From assembly GCA_032622095.1 (NCBI GenBank), contig CP136066.1:67216278-67280277 (forward strand): a DNA stretch of 64,000 nt, read 5' to 3'. The DNA comes from Siphonodentalium dalli (Eukaryota; Mollusca; Scaphopoda; Gadilida; Siphonodentaliidae). The notes below the pieces were generated by a model. It did not search any database. It was given only the letters and a program-made list of their open reading frames with translations, and was not told where the DNA came from. Positions 1 through 11,886 of the stretch are shown here, in pieces. Numbering within the stretch: the stretch's first letter is position 1; each line of letters begins with the position of its first letter. The position numbers and the translations under genes are program-made.

Positions 1-1230
1 TTACTTGAAGAACGTGTTAATTGCTGGTTGATATATCGGGTCATTTAATTGACGGGGAAATTGTCGTCTTTTTGAGTGGCATTTATCGATCCATCCATCT
101 ATTGATGAACTACAAAAATATAGGCTATCACCGACGTCATATGCGACAACAAGACAATGGCTGAACTCCGAGCGTGAAATTTTGTCCTTTTGTCTCGATC
201 AGTGCATGCATTAAATATTTATCGATATGGGTTTTTAATGGCGTGGTGCTACTTCAGTCTGAAATGAAACGCATCAAACGGTACGTTATCTTTAACACCT
301 TCTATAGATTCAGTTTGCATAGTAGCCAATACACATGGCTGAAACACTAAGAACACACAACGAATGAACTTAATATAGATCTAGATTGGTTGTACCGACC
401 TCACCTCTTTGTTGCTTCATGGAATGCTAGAACGTTCAGCAACCTGTTATAGTGTGGTATATACGATTGACACTTAAATATAAGTATTGTCATCGCGATG
501 GGTGTTGCTCTTTTAAAATGTGGCATCGGTTAAGACCGCCATAAACAGAACGAATATAAATTTATAGACATATTGTGTAAAATCATAAATAGCATGTTAT
601 TGTCAAGACCGTACGGTTTGTTAATAAACAAAAATCCATATTATGATACAGTAGAGTGAGTAAAGTGTGCTATACGCAAAGCACTCAACACAGAGGAGTC
701 CCCGATAAGTTTACTTTAACAAGACTTCTGCGTTGAATTAAATTCTCGGTTCACACAAAGTGTTTTGTGGGTAATATCACTTTCATATTATCATTATACT
801 ATACTTTTAGTATATTCTTGATAAAATTCATAATTAGGTAACTTTTATTTTATTTTCAATATTGTGACCTTTGACGAAACTGCAGAACATTTAAGTCATT
901 TTAAGAGTTATTGTTCATTTAGCATGGTTAAGAATGTTCTAGATCACTGTTAAAGCAATGATAACCGATCTCAAACTACAAATATGATATCTTGTTAGCG
1001 GTGGCACAGGCTAACTTATATTATGGACTTGTTCTGTTGCGTATAACCTGATAAGTCAGTATTCAGGTGCTATGCCAACTGGGGAAATGTAGCATCGCCG
1101 AAAATCTCAAACAAATCAAAAGTACCGTCTAAACTAAGCTCAATTGTAATTAATTACTTCTCAATTCGGGACGCAACTGTCTACGGTAAACTAACGAAAC
1201 CGGTTTCACATTCGAGAATATCTGCATTTA
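1..1230. other. Non-coding, no recognisable feature
   Basis: AT-rich sequence without a convincing coding region, splice-bounded module or clear repeat. Open frames here are short and carry no domain signature. Confidence 0.5.
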
Positions 1231-1740
1231 ATCTACTTTATATTTTAGGACTTCTGTTTGTTTGTTTGTTGTTTGTCTGTTAGCTATGGCCGGGAAAACT
1301 GCCGGGCGGATTTAGCCCAAACTTGCTATCTGAGGGTAAAAACCGCGGGAATGGTCATCGGACCGCTTCTGAGAACGTCAGAGCACTCATTCTCCAACCC
1401 CCCGCCACCGCAATGGGAATTCATGGGTTAATTGCGTGATAGTTAAAGAGCGTTCGTATCCGCAGTGTCGTTGATAAAGAGCGTGTATGTGTCCAGACAT
1501 GAGCGTGCTGTGCCTGTGTACAGACATGAGCGTGTTGTGTGATTCTTAAGTCTGTGTTCGTACTTAGGGGTTCCTGGGAAATTGGGGAGATTTTCATCGG
1601 GTCAGTTTTTCCGCCCGAGGTGACCTTCACCTTGAAACAGGTACCCACAAATGATCTAATATATAGTTTGGGACTTCTGTTTGTTTGTCTGTCTGTTAGC
1701 TATGGCCGGGAAACACAAGAAAATATTAATGCCAACTAAA
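1231..1740 (+). repeat. Two direct copies of a Helitron-like 5' end
   Basis: Two similar segments begin near 1231 and 1656. Each starts with TCTA plus an AT-rich run, then GGACTTCTGTTTGTTTG and TTAGCTATGGCCGGGAAA. The layout (TCTA, AT run, then T/G/C-rich TCTG repeats) resembles the 5' termini of the better-supported Helitron-like elements at 23609 and 29102. No matching CTAG-type 3' end was located, so these may be fragments or tandemly repeated 5' portions. Confidence 0.35.
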
Positions 1741-2047
1741 ATAAAATGCGACAACAAAACATGACACGGATATAAAGGCCATTGACACGGATTAACAAAT
1801 ATGCATATATATATATATAATTCAATATATGAAATTGTTTTTTATTATAAAAGATTTTATCTGACAATTCTTTATTCATTGACGAAATCAATCCGGGCCA
1901 AATATACCCGAAAAAATCCTACCGCAAGTAATACTGCGGCAACTCTTTGATGTCGCGGATTATTCACACCTCCCGCACTGTCCCTGACTGGGATGCAGAC
2001 CACGCCGTAAACACGACTGACCACGCTATTAACACGGCATGAACATG

Positions 2048-2275
2048 ACTTCAACACGGATGACCACGGCGTGCACTCAGATGACCACGGCATGTACACG
2101 CCGTGTTCAGACCGTTTTTGAACACGCTGGCCATTTTGCCGAAATTGATCACGCTAAGAACACGACTTCAACACGGATGACCACGGCGTGAACTCGGATG
2201 ACCACGGCATGTACACGCCGTGTTTGAACACGCTGGTCATTTTTCTGAAGTTGACCACGCTAAGACCACGCGCGA
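2048..2275. repeat. Tandem duplication, ~117 bp unit
   Basis: Two adjacent copies (about 2048-2164 and 2165-2275) share the same order of motifs: ACTTCAACACGGATGACC, then GGCATGTACACGCCGTG, then a CACGCTGG block. Each copy also has internal short repeats of GACCACG. No coding potential. Confidence 0.7.
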
Positions 2276-2457
2276 TTTTACCGTGTTTTTTCCGTGTTAA
2301 AATGTTGGCCACGCGTGGTTTTGAAAAAACCACGGGCTTTGTACTGTATGTATGTTTAGTGTTATGTACAAATTTGTGTCATGGATCTGTGCTTGGGTGT
2401 AATTCGGTGTTACACATTTAGTGCTTGGGCAGATGTCTCTATCCGTTAACGCTAACA

Positions 2458-2590
2458 TGTTAAAGCCACATGGCGGTTTGCGCTCCAAAATACAAATAAT
2501 ATTATTAGATAGTTGATTTTTTCCCGGTATCGAAATAGGTCGATAATATCTTAAATACCTTTCTACGAACATTATGTAACCCAAAATGAT
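2458..2590. repeat. Dispersed repeat family R1, copy 1
   Basis: Starts at AAAGCCACATGGCGGTTTGC and continues with a CGGTATCGAAATAGGTCGAT block. The same sequence recurs at about 17209-17340 and 17589-17715, so it is an interspersed repeat. Its class is unknown. Confidence 0.65.
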
Positions 2591-2777
2591 CGGATAAGTT
2601 ACCGCCGGTTATTCTGGTGGTTGTGGTGGTGGTGTGAGGGGGGTGTATTTGTGCATGGTAATATAGCGATAAATAATTTATAACCGCATATCTATAAGAT
2701 GGTGCCGTGGAGACAGAAATTGCATACCATCTAACATCTCTAAACATATGGGGAAAAATTAGATCCTCTCTGATCTG

Positions 2778-3690
2778 CAGCATGTCTTTTGTCAACGAAA
2801 CTCATTTGAAACACAAGTCGTTATATTAGCTGGTGATCTCGTAAGACGCATTGCTGCAGGCCAGCATACCGATACTATTCTATTAAATTTCAGTAAGGCC
2901 TTCGACGAGGTCGATCATGGCAAATTGCTATATACACTTGAACATTATGGCATTGTTGGAACATAAGTTAATTGGATCAGAGCCTTTCTCAATAACAGAA
3001 CCCAAGTCGTAGTCCTGGAAGGGGGTGCCTCTTCAGAAATCTCAGTCACTTCAGCTTTGTCCTGGGGCCCATGTTTTTCTTCTCTACATCAACGATTTAC
3101 CAAAGCACATTACCACTCAAACACGCCTATTTGACGATGACACTGCTTTAAGCATGACAATAAATAACTCAAAAGATTCTGGACAACTATAACAGAGCTA
3201 AACAAAATATAGACATTGCATAATTTGGATATGGCCTTTAACCCCGCCAAAATGTCAAGTCCTCACAGTCACCCGCAAAGCAAAAAATCCATTATTTTGT
3301 ATTACACCGTTCACTCAAGTCTTGACCACGTTTGTAATGCACGATATTTGATCACCACATACAACGAACAACTACAATTGTAAATCAGGTCCTGGGCTTC
3401 CTAAAATGGAATGTTAAAACACAAACTAAGGCACGCAAGAAAGCAGCTTATCAGGCCATGGTTAGAGAAAAGCTGGAATATGCAGAAACCACTCAGGCAT
3501 AGCATATACAGCAACGCTGACGTGTACATGCATGTATCGTCGAATTCACACTGGTGCAAACTACTTTATATATTCATTCTTCCTAAGCATAGCTATACTT
3601 TGGAACCAACTCCTGTCTGATCTGATCAGGCCCTCTGATCCTGACAGGCCCAGGCGGAGTTCCTATCAGCTTCAACCATAAACCCAACAG
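2778..3690 (+). pseudogene. Degenerate LINE reverse transcriptase (jockey/CR1-like)
   Basis: Conceptual translation across several frames follows the order of a non-LTR retrotransposon RT. An SFETQ segment near 2800 is followed by NFSKAFDEVDHGKLLYTLEH and, past a stop, WIRAFLNNRTQ. A YINDLPKHI block with a damaged active site (FDDD where FADD/YADD is expected) lies near 3090-3150. Next come an FNPAKCQVL-like block near 3240, a KAAYQAMVREKLEYA block near 3435-3485, and a WNQL segment near 3600. Stops and frameshifts (for example after HYGIVGT near 2965 and around 3075) make it a dead fragment. No endonuclease domain or intact 3' tail is seen. The family assignment follows known LINE RT block order; the exact clade is uncertain. 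Confidence 0.8.
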
Positions 3691-5330
3691 CAACCTATGT
3701 TTTTAACTTGCATTTATGCTGTGCATGTTCTTTTAACTTGACAAACTTGTCAAGTCTCCACTTAGTTTTCCTCATCACCTGCTCTGACGCGCCTGGTGAT
3801 AATACACAACTAGGTGTCAACCAGTATAAAAAGGTAGATACGAAACGAGTGGGGTATATTGTAGGTGCCGTTTTTATCTGTTTTAGTATATCACGGTTGT
3901 ATATATTCTGTTATGTATCATGGCGCTTGCGCGCTTCATGTATTGTATGTATGTATGTATGTATGTATGCGCGTGAGAGCATGAACGATAATGTCACCGT
4001 GCAAGCTGATTAGCGTTCACCCTGTGTTACTGTTATCAGTCAGTAATTGTTTTCCGAAATGGTCAGACGCCTGATTATATATATCCATTGAAAGAGATCA
4101 TTTTGAAATGCAGATTTCATTATACAACCGAACAGAAGGGCCGGTCCGAAGGGTGTTCGGTTTAGAGAGGTTTTACTGTACTGAATATCTTTAATATCGT
4201 TTCATATTAGCTGTGCCGTGATAGCATGTTGATGCCTGTTAATATGATCTTAAATACACTTTGTTGACACGATTTCATTTGTTGTTGGACTTACTTTATA
4301 AGTTAAATCCAGCGGTTCAACAGATATATATATATATCACGTCACTGCATATCTACATTGAAACCATCAGCAAGTTTTCTACCAGAAAATAAATAGGTCG
4401 TACCAATTAATAGCAGGTTCTGACGGTCAAGTAGCAAAGCAACCCAATTATCGTTTCTCATAAAGAGCGTCTATGCTTTCGTTTCCCAAAACCGGTTGAC
4501 AATATTCAGTTGTCGCCCTTCTTCTCGGGAGATATTGAGACTTGTCACCCACTCGAACGGAATGTTTCGCGGGGAGCGCAGCTTCGATGGAGACATTCCA
4601 TTCTCGACCGGGTGAAAAATCTCAACATCACACGCACGGTGTTGCACTGAGTAATCGCATCGGACGAGTGTCGTGCCATCTCTCGCGATTATAGTTTCAG
4701 TAACTTCGTATCGTCCTAGGATGTATATTCATATATAAGTTAGTCAAGATGTTATGATTTTGATAACCGCCGTGCATTTAAAATCATGTCAGTGGTTAAA
4801 TCGTCAAAATTGGTCCATGCAATAAACCAATGAAATGATGTTCTTCTGCAATTGGCATATCTATGGACGGCCAAGCCACAGTGACGCACAGCTACGGGCA
4901 TAGTCCTTTCATTCCGACGCAAACCAGCTTGTGAAATCGGTAGGAATAATACTGATTTACGTCGAAACACGATCGCCTTATTCTTCTATAGCGGACTTTA
5001 AGCGTAAATCACCGCTCATATAAAATCACCAATACCGGTGTATTCCATGCAAAATACTTATGCTATTTGTTCTGAACTCCACAAGAGTTGGCAACTGAAA
5101 GTATTAAATTTAATATGGAAATATAGTTTCATCACAATGTTTACACAATTTCAAAAGAAAACGAACTCATTTGACCTCGCGAACTTCGTAACAGTTCGGG
5201 TCTTCTCAAGACGTAATCATACAAATCAAATGTGAGATTATTCGAATGTATACGGCATATTCTGTTCTAAGTTTAACACCAGTTAGATTATAATACATAA
5301 ACACTAATAACTGTTCTCAGGAGCATACGG
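3691..5330. other. Non-coding stretch with a TATG microsatellite
   Basis: No supported gene. A (TATG)n/(TGTA)n run occupies about 3943-3970 and a short (TA)n run lies near 4325-4337. Open frames are short and lack domain motifs. Confidence 0.5.
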
Positions 5331-5762
5331 TTTTTTTCGTCGAGTGAGATGCGCAGGATTATTTTTACGAGGCGCCAGCCGAGTGAAAATAATCCGCGCA
5401 ACTCACGAGAGGCGCCACTACGCATAAAAGTTGACTTTTGTGTTTATGATATTTGCTATGCCAGTTTGTAATATCCAAGCCACAACGAAACACATGGTTA
5501 GACCCAATATGTTCTTATTAAAGCTACAACAACATCAGTCATTTGTGTTATAATAACGCGCAAGGAACACCGAATGACGCAAAAATTGACGTCATGACGC
5601 AGTGCTGAGAGTAGGATAACATCTTGAGTGTAGGATAGCACGTTCGGTCTTCTGGAAGTGGATATATGATTTATATTTTGATGTACAAAGTTGGTGAAGA
5701 CATAAGAAATCATTATGACCCAATAATAACTCAATATTTTCGACTCATGTAACAATATAAAA

Positions 5763-5883
5763 ATGGTGACCTGGCTCGAGGGCAACATTGCGGATTGTCT
5801 CCCCGAGGAACCAATGTCTCCCGATGCCACATTGGTTCCAAGGGGAGACTATCCGCAATGTTGCCCTCGAGCCAGGTCACCAT
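5763..5883. repeat. Near-perfect inverted repeat (hairpin), ~55 bp arms
   Basis: The left arm begins ATGGTGACCTGGCTCGAGGG and the right arm ends with its reverse complement at 5883. By eye about 52 of 55 positions pair around an ~11 bp loop. Related words (CAACATTGC, AACATTGCAAA) recur between 6080 and 6140, suggesting a compound MITE of roughly 5.5-6.2 kb. No transposase is present. Confidence 0.8.
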
Positions 5884-6348
5884 TGTTTTTATTATACCGA
5901 ATAACCATGTCAGCAGTTCTGAAAATTTAACCGGTATCCAAGATGTTAATTTTGAAGAATGCGGAAGTCGTCTGAATCGTGACGATTTGGGGTTTCCGGT
6001 TTGAATGTCACGGTCAAAATACGTCATAAATTTTCGTTCGGGTGCCTTCGTGAACATGTTCGGGCTCTTTCTGTCGGAGCGGTAAACATTGCAAAAAATG
6101 GTGACCGGCAATGTTTCATGGGCGGGAAACATTGCAAATTGTAAAATCACACCCTATGGGAAATTAACATAGGCTTTTAATATGAGGTATAATAATTTGT
6201 ATTGATTTGTATGATAAAGTCGATTAAAATTGCGAAAACGTCCGCTGTAGAAGAGTAAGGCAACAGTGCTTCGGTGTAAACCATCACGAGGTTATCACTA
6301 CCGATTTCACTCTCTTGTTTATGTCGAATGAAACCATGACTAATGCAG

Positions 6349-6511
6349 GGACCACTGGGTTTGTGGGACCGCCCTCAATATAACACATATAATGTCAAAT
6401 ATGTTGTTTACCAGGATGGGGACTACTGCTGGAACAGTCAGCCACAAGGACCACACACGTGCTCGTGTGGTCCTGGATTCGTGGGAGCATGCTGCCAACA
6501 ACCCCCTGCAG
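6349..6511 (+). CDS. Exon: atypical cysteine-rich EGF/EB-like module
   Basis: Open segment of 54 codons bounded by an AG at 6347-6348 and a GTGAGG donor at 6512. It contains DGDYCW and CSCGPGFVGACC, the latter resembling the tail of EGF-like domains. It leaves in phase 1, matching the next exon at 7687. The 5' boundary is less certain: this acceptor gives phase 0, and an alternative AG at 6413-6414 would start the exon at the DGDYCW segment, also in phase 0. An upstream in-frame stop rules out a much longer exon. GD-x-CW also appears at the start of the next module, suggesting distant relationship. Function is unknown; an extracellular disulphide-bonded role is likely. Confidence 0.55.
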
Positions 6512-7686
6512 GTGAGGGTGATACATATATGGAGTTAGATATCGGAGATGACATACGTTTTTATTAATTACGAGATATAGGTTAATTTCTATGCAGCCCA
6601 TTTTACTTATTAGTATTCAAGTGTATAACAAAACGCTTTGAACGAGATCTCAGACGTGCCAAATGGAATATACAGACATGTATCGTGTTTGATATTGCAT
6701 TTTATCATATGACTTGCCGAGACTTGCGTCTTTTATTGGGCTTCATGCATTTCATAATAATCAGGTGTTATTAGTTATTAACACCGTCCATTTATTTGAT
6801 TGGTCAATTGTTCGAAGCGTCTTTGCGATTGGCTGTCACCTAAAAGTTCTAGGTCAAATTCATGTGTGTTTAAATATAACTATTTCAAAATAAGCCCGCG
6901 CTTGGTGACACAGACTATGAAAAATCATACCAAGGCTACACTGTTCCCAACACTCATAACTGGATAGTCTGACTATTAACGATACATGTAGGTCAGACAC
7001 TTTAAGGATAATACAATCGCTTACCAGCTAAAGTTTCAATAATTTCAATGAAAACGTTCGAACAAGATAGACAATTCGATGTTCACAAGAATGCATTGGA
7101 AATGAACCATACAGTAAAAGCCCTCTACGTTCAAACGGATTTGTTTTAAAATATTTGGAATAATAAAATACTATGTAAATTATATAGATTTTGGATGTGT
7201 AACTGGAGGTCATACATCCCAAATACTTCTCTAAAGACCCACATAATTCTCAAGTCACAATATAAACTTATTTATTGATAGCTTTTGGAATTCCGGTGGT
7301 TACAATTGCCATGCTTGCTACTCTGAGACTTTATATGCCATGCAGACCTACATATCGCATCCACTGACATGCATATGGAGATGTACGGCAATCGTCATTT
7401 GTATTTATCGTCACCAGATCAGCGAATACTAACAAAGAATTGTCACATTCACTGATAATTTTGATTAACTGAGGATATGTTCAAATCGAAGTGTGCGATT
7501 TTTTGTCGGTAATGATTATTGGTCCAACACATTTATTGTTTTTAATGTTTGGCCTTTCCACTGTTCGTGAACTGCTCAACACATTTTCCATTTTTTAAAT
7601 TTTTTTGTTAAACTACCAATAATGGATAACGGTCTTCAGCACCTCCCATATACCCCTGCTAACGAATAATCGTTCAAACACTGCAG

Positions 7687-7809
7687 GTTTACAGTACGGA
7701 GATTGGTGTTGGCTGACCTGTCAATCTGCGAATACTTACTGCAATGATGTAACAGACATGTGCGATTGCATCGCGCATCACCACGATGTTTCAGGGAACT
7801 GCGAAGCGA
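7687..7809 (+). CDS. Exon: six-Cys EB-like module 1
   Basis: A 123 nt exon, phase 1 at both ends, between a TGCAG acceptor and a GTAAGT donor. It encodes one module with LQYGDWCWLTC, then SANTYC, then MCDC and a final NC. The spacing fits C-x3-C-x2-[AS]-N-T-x-C-x(4,6)-C-x-C-x(10,13)-C, shared with the exons at 9315, 10364, 19225 and 20927. This resembles EB/EGF-like modules of extracellular invertebrate proteins, but no exact family is claimed. One exon per module and symmetric phase 1 are typical of shuffled extracellular domains. Outside this exon no frame continues. Confidence 0.8.
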
Positions 7810-9314
7810 GTAAGTGTGTCAACTCATTGACTCTTTCCGCGAATTGATTTACTACAATTGCATGGTATAGTCTTCATCGGTAGGGATGCGTGATAATGTA
7901 AGTAGACGTGGACAGAGGCACGCCATTATCAGGTCAGACACACCCTGAATTCCACTATTATAGTGGTATATGACCATAACATATTCACGTTTCCTTTATT
8001 TGCATCTGGAATAGAAGACGGCCCATACCAGTGCACATCCCATTTTACTCTTAACAATATCGCAGCGAATGAACAGTCTTCCGACAAAATACGTTGTGCA
8101 AAATCTTTTGCGTCAGTTTTGTAATTCAATAATATTATTAATATATGCCGTTCTAAATGACAATAACAGGATGACACAATCGCTCCTTCATAAAAACATT
8201 TAAACTAATTGAATACTAATTGAGTTGCTTATCGTGTGCCGTCATGATTAATCATTCTCTTGGACAAAATATATGTATGATACCGATTTAGTGCGACACT
8301 AATTTTGAATAATTTGTGTGAAATATGATTTTGGATTATACCTCTTTGATCAAATTCACAGAACGGTAATGGTCATATACACTATAATAGTGGAAATCAG
8401 GATATGCCTAACCTGATTATGGGTTCGCATCAAATCATATGTATTTTTAGATAATGAGTGCAAGACAGCATTGATGAACTTAATAACACGTAAATGTGGT
8501 ATACACTTTATCAATAGAACGCAGAACAGCGTGGCATGGCCGCTAACCAACGTAAACCACCCTGATTCTCGTCGTTGGTCAGAGTGACATCCGTTCCATC
8601 CCTGTTGTGTCCATACCAAGAGAATCAAAGGCGATACTGATATCATCAATGGCGATGATAATAAATATCAGCGCTGATCAGCATTATGTCTTTATTATTA
8701 TAATCATTATCAACGTCATCACCCACCAGGAATATCAACATCATCGCCGCAACCACCACCACTATAATCATCATCGCCATCACCATCATCACCGGCGTCA
8801 TCGTGATAATCATCAGCACCATCATCGCCATCAGTATTGACATGATCATCATCACCACCGTCGGAATCATGATGACCATCATCATCACCGTCTGCATGAT
8901 CGTCAGTACCACCATCACCATCAGTGCTGACCAGCATTATGGCTTTATTGTTATTATTATGAACACAAGTATCCTCACCACCAGCAATACCAACATCATC
9001 GCCGCAACCACCACCACCACTGTCGTCATAATGATGGCCATCAGTACCACCATTATCATCATCATCATCGTCATCATCATCATCATCGTCATCATCATCA
9101 TCACCGTCGTCATAATGATGATCATCAGTACCACCATTATCATCATTATCACCATCGTCATCATGATGATCCACCATCATCAGCATCAGTATTGTCTACA
9201 TCATCACCATCATCATCGTCGTCGACCACATCATTCACCAATACAACTGACATCGTCTACTGAAATAAGAGTCAGACCTTTTCATATTGATATTCCCTCA
9301 CGATTTTTGTGCAG
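7810..9314 (+). other. Intron between modules 1 and 2
   Basis: Begins with GTAAGT and ends with TTGTGCAG. It contains the ATC/ATG low-complexity tract described separately; no other feature is supported. Confidence 0.6.
8640..9235. repeat. ATC/ATG/CAC low-complexity tract
   Basis: Imperfect trinucleotide-type sequence dominated by ATC, CAC, CAT and GTC on the + strand. Every reading frame therefore gives artificial His, Ile, Asp or Met-rich peptides on both strands. Two longer duplicated blocks are visible: CAGCATTATGnCTTTATT recurs at about 8681 and 8932, and AACATCATCGCCGCAACCAC recurs at about 8737 and 8991. The tract is therefore a ~255 bp duplication of an older repeat. It lies in the intron before the exon at 9315. 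Confidence 0.85.
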
Positions 9315-9452
9315 TGGTCGGCTCGGTGTTGGGAGATGAATGCTATCTACAGTGCCAGGCAGCTAACACGGAATGCGACCAAGTGACGTACCAATGTGAA
9401 TGTCAGCAGTACTACCAGGTCTCTCTGATCAGCCCAGGGTCCTGCGATCAAG
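9315..9452 (+). CDS. Exon: six-Cys module 2 (long type)
   Basis: A 138 nt phase 1-1 module exon after a TTTTTGTGCAG acceptor. Key residues: GDECYLQC, AANTEC, YQCEC and a terminal SCDQ, the same six-Cys pattern as its neighbours with a longer C5-C6 loop (13 residues). It is closest to the exon at 19225, which has identical length and the same CDQ ending. The 3' boundary is odd. The expected phase-1 donor position carries GCTAGT, not GT, so it is either a GC-AG intron or a dead donor. Read-through gives Gln-Gly-stop, so it could instead act as a terminal exon. Confidence 0.75.
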
Positions 9453-10363
9453 GCTAGTAGCAATCAATGCACATTATTTCTCCAGTGAATTGACCTGGTT
9501 GTAGTATGATGTCACGTTGAAGAGGTCAGATAGTTGGGTGAAACCAATCGCACCGGGGGGGCGAGTTTGACCCAGCAATCTGACGACTTCAACACATGAT
9601 GAGGCGACCACAGATTTCAATCGCTATATGTATTATATTGTTTTTCCAATCCGCCCCGCAACGTTCTAACCAGCTAACACGTCTCGGTGAACTTGTGTGT
9701 AATGGTAGCTCTACCACGGATTGTGTATACTTTTAGTTCTGCTAGTGCCGGGGGGGGGGGGTGGTGACGCAATGTGTCACTCAACTAATACGCAATGATA
9801 TGTTATCATGTATATAATTGCAATTGTAGCACGCAATGTTGGTAATGTCAGTCTGCTAATCGGGCATTTCTATGGTACAATATCCTTCTAATCTAACACG
9901 AATATTTGTGCGACAACGTGCCACTTAATTTTAACACGCAGCTAATATTTTTGTTCGACCATTCTTGTTGTTTTGCGGCGTAACGTGCTATTCGTCTAAC
10001 ACTAGTTAACTTGTCTGTCAATAGAGGTCTGCTGGTCGTAGATCTGTTATGTCTGCTAGTCGGCGACGCAGCGTGCAATTCGCCTAAGATGCAGTTAACA
10101 TGTGTGCCATTTTGATTTTTCTAGTAGTTATCATGCGTGTCATTTTTATTTTGCTAGTCGAGGAATTGTTTGACGAAATGTGTTACTTGTCTAACATGAA
10201 GTGTGTAACGATAGGTGTGTTCATTTGGGGATGTTTGCGACGAATGTTAAATGGTTATTCGTCTAACAAACAGTTAAAATGTGTGTAAGTTTATATAGGA
10301 TAACCGATGATGCTTTGCGACCCAGATTACGGTAACAAACAAATAATTTGTGTATGATTTTAG

Positions 10364-10483
10364 GTCTACTGGTCGGGGATATTTGCGGTGCGGCGTGCTA
10401 CTCAGCTAACACTCAGTGCACTTCTCACACCTGTGTTTGCTTACAGTACCATTACGAAGACGGCTCCGGTGGATGCGCACCAG
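10364..10483 (+). CDS. Exon: six-Cys module 3 (short type)
   Basis: A 120 nt phase 1-1 exon between TTTTAG and GTACGA. The module reads GDICGAAC, then YSANTQC, TSHTCVC and GSGGCAP, giving six cysteines with a short four-residue C3-C4 loop. It is strikingly like the exon at 20927 (same TSH-x-CVC and GSG-x-CA). Together with module 2 it forms a long-short pair that recurs at 19225/20927. It is presumably one disulphide-knotted unit of an extracellular chain. Confidence 0.82.
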
Positions 10484-10599
10484 GTACGAAGGCACATACC
10501 AACATATTCTCGTGCAAATAGGTTCAAATTGAACCTGAATACTCACATAGGTTCATACTTGACATATTTTGTTATAAAATAGTGAACTTACGTCAATTA

Positions 10600-10960
10600 T
10601 TGTGGTGTATGGCATGGGCCACAGTGAAAACACATTGGCCGGATTCGTCATCTCAGGTTTAAACCTGGTCCAGCCAGACCAGTGGTTTAGCAGTAGTGTC
10701 TGTATCGTCGAGATAATTAAACGTACTTTCATAATGCGAAAATCAATAATTACGACAGCGGTCATATTTTGATTGGAAATTTATAAGCGAGAAGCAGTCA
10801 CACATATAAAGCGTATGGGGATACGTTTTTGTCAATTTCAATATTGTTTTTGCGTTTTATAAGCTTAAACCGGCAACTAAACCATCTATTTCGGCGGTCC
10901 TGCTAAACCAGCTTTATCGAGGCTAAACTTGAGATGACGAATCCGTATTTTCTTCATCGC
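10600..10960. repeat. Inverted-repeat element with CGGATTCGTCATCTC ends
   Basis: CCGGATTCGTCATCTCAGG near 10637 pairs with GAGATGACGAATCCG near 10931. Related words occur near 15340 and 17192. The flanking word GGGCCACAGTGAAnACAC recurs near 47910. It is interpreted as a short MITE family lying in the gene A intron. Confidence 0.5.
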
Positions 10961-11886
10961 GGTTTAGAATTGTCAAACAATCAGTTAAAGGGTGGAGCTG
11001 TGATTAATCTCGAGTGAAGGCGTGTCTAAGTAGCGACTGCCGACTGGTGTTGTCATGTCACAGTTGATTCATTCGCACGCTCAGATATGGACATGTTCCT
11101 AATATATCTTGTGGTTTTTTTGTTTGGCTTGTGGCAATCACAAATACTAGTGTTTTCTACGAATTCATTTGAAGGGTTCAACTTTTTAATTTTGACACCA
11201 AAACGATGCTAATGCATGACCAGATATGCTATACACATAGTTTGCAATCCTAAACTTATTTTGCTATATGAGTCAAATTTTATAACTTATTTTGATGTAG
11301 ATCATGCCACAAAGCTCTACTCTGGCTACGCCCATAAATTTCCGTAATATTCTAACAGTTCAAAACCTGGGAACCTTTTTGATTTTCTGCATGACCGGAA
11401 ATTTATGACATTGAAAAAAATCAACGCATGTAATATATTTCTTTATTAAAAGCTGTCCCTCTGCATGGTTGCCCACTTCTAACAGTTCAAATTTCGCTTA
11501 TGGTGTGCACTCATAAGTAAATTGCCTTTTCTTGACTAGCCTCTTGGTCCAGGATTGACTCAATTATGGAGACTTTATTCAGCGCCAGAGGGGCTTTGCG
11601 CACATTTTGATCATTTGAACATTTTTTTTTTTTTTAAATGTAATTAAATTTAAAACAAACAAATGTTAATTTAAATTTTAAATTTTGTTTCTTAATTCTA
11701 GATTCAACTCCTTACTCAATTTAACACAATTTTTTCATTTTTTTTTAAATTATATTTTTTTCTTATTTTTATATAATTGTTTTTTAAACCTAACGCCGTT
11801 ATACCACTCGAATCACCACACCTACTTTAATTGAAATCGGTCCAGTGGCATTGGAGAACAGTTGCGAACAGACAAACGGACATACA
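10961..11886. other. Intronic sequence without further features
   Basis: AT-rich, with long T runs near 11620-11640 and 11735-11760. No coding module or clear repeat boundary is seen. Confidence 0.45.

Noticed and set aside
5731-6150. 139-codon minus-strand frame
   Set aside because: Spans the hairpin at 5763-5883 and related repeat words; no domain signature.
8719-9339. Long Asp-, His-, Ile- or Met-rich open frames on both strands
   Set aside because: They arise from an imperfect ATC/CAC trinucleotide tract with no stops in several frames; there is no domain and the tract lies inside an intron.
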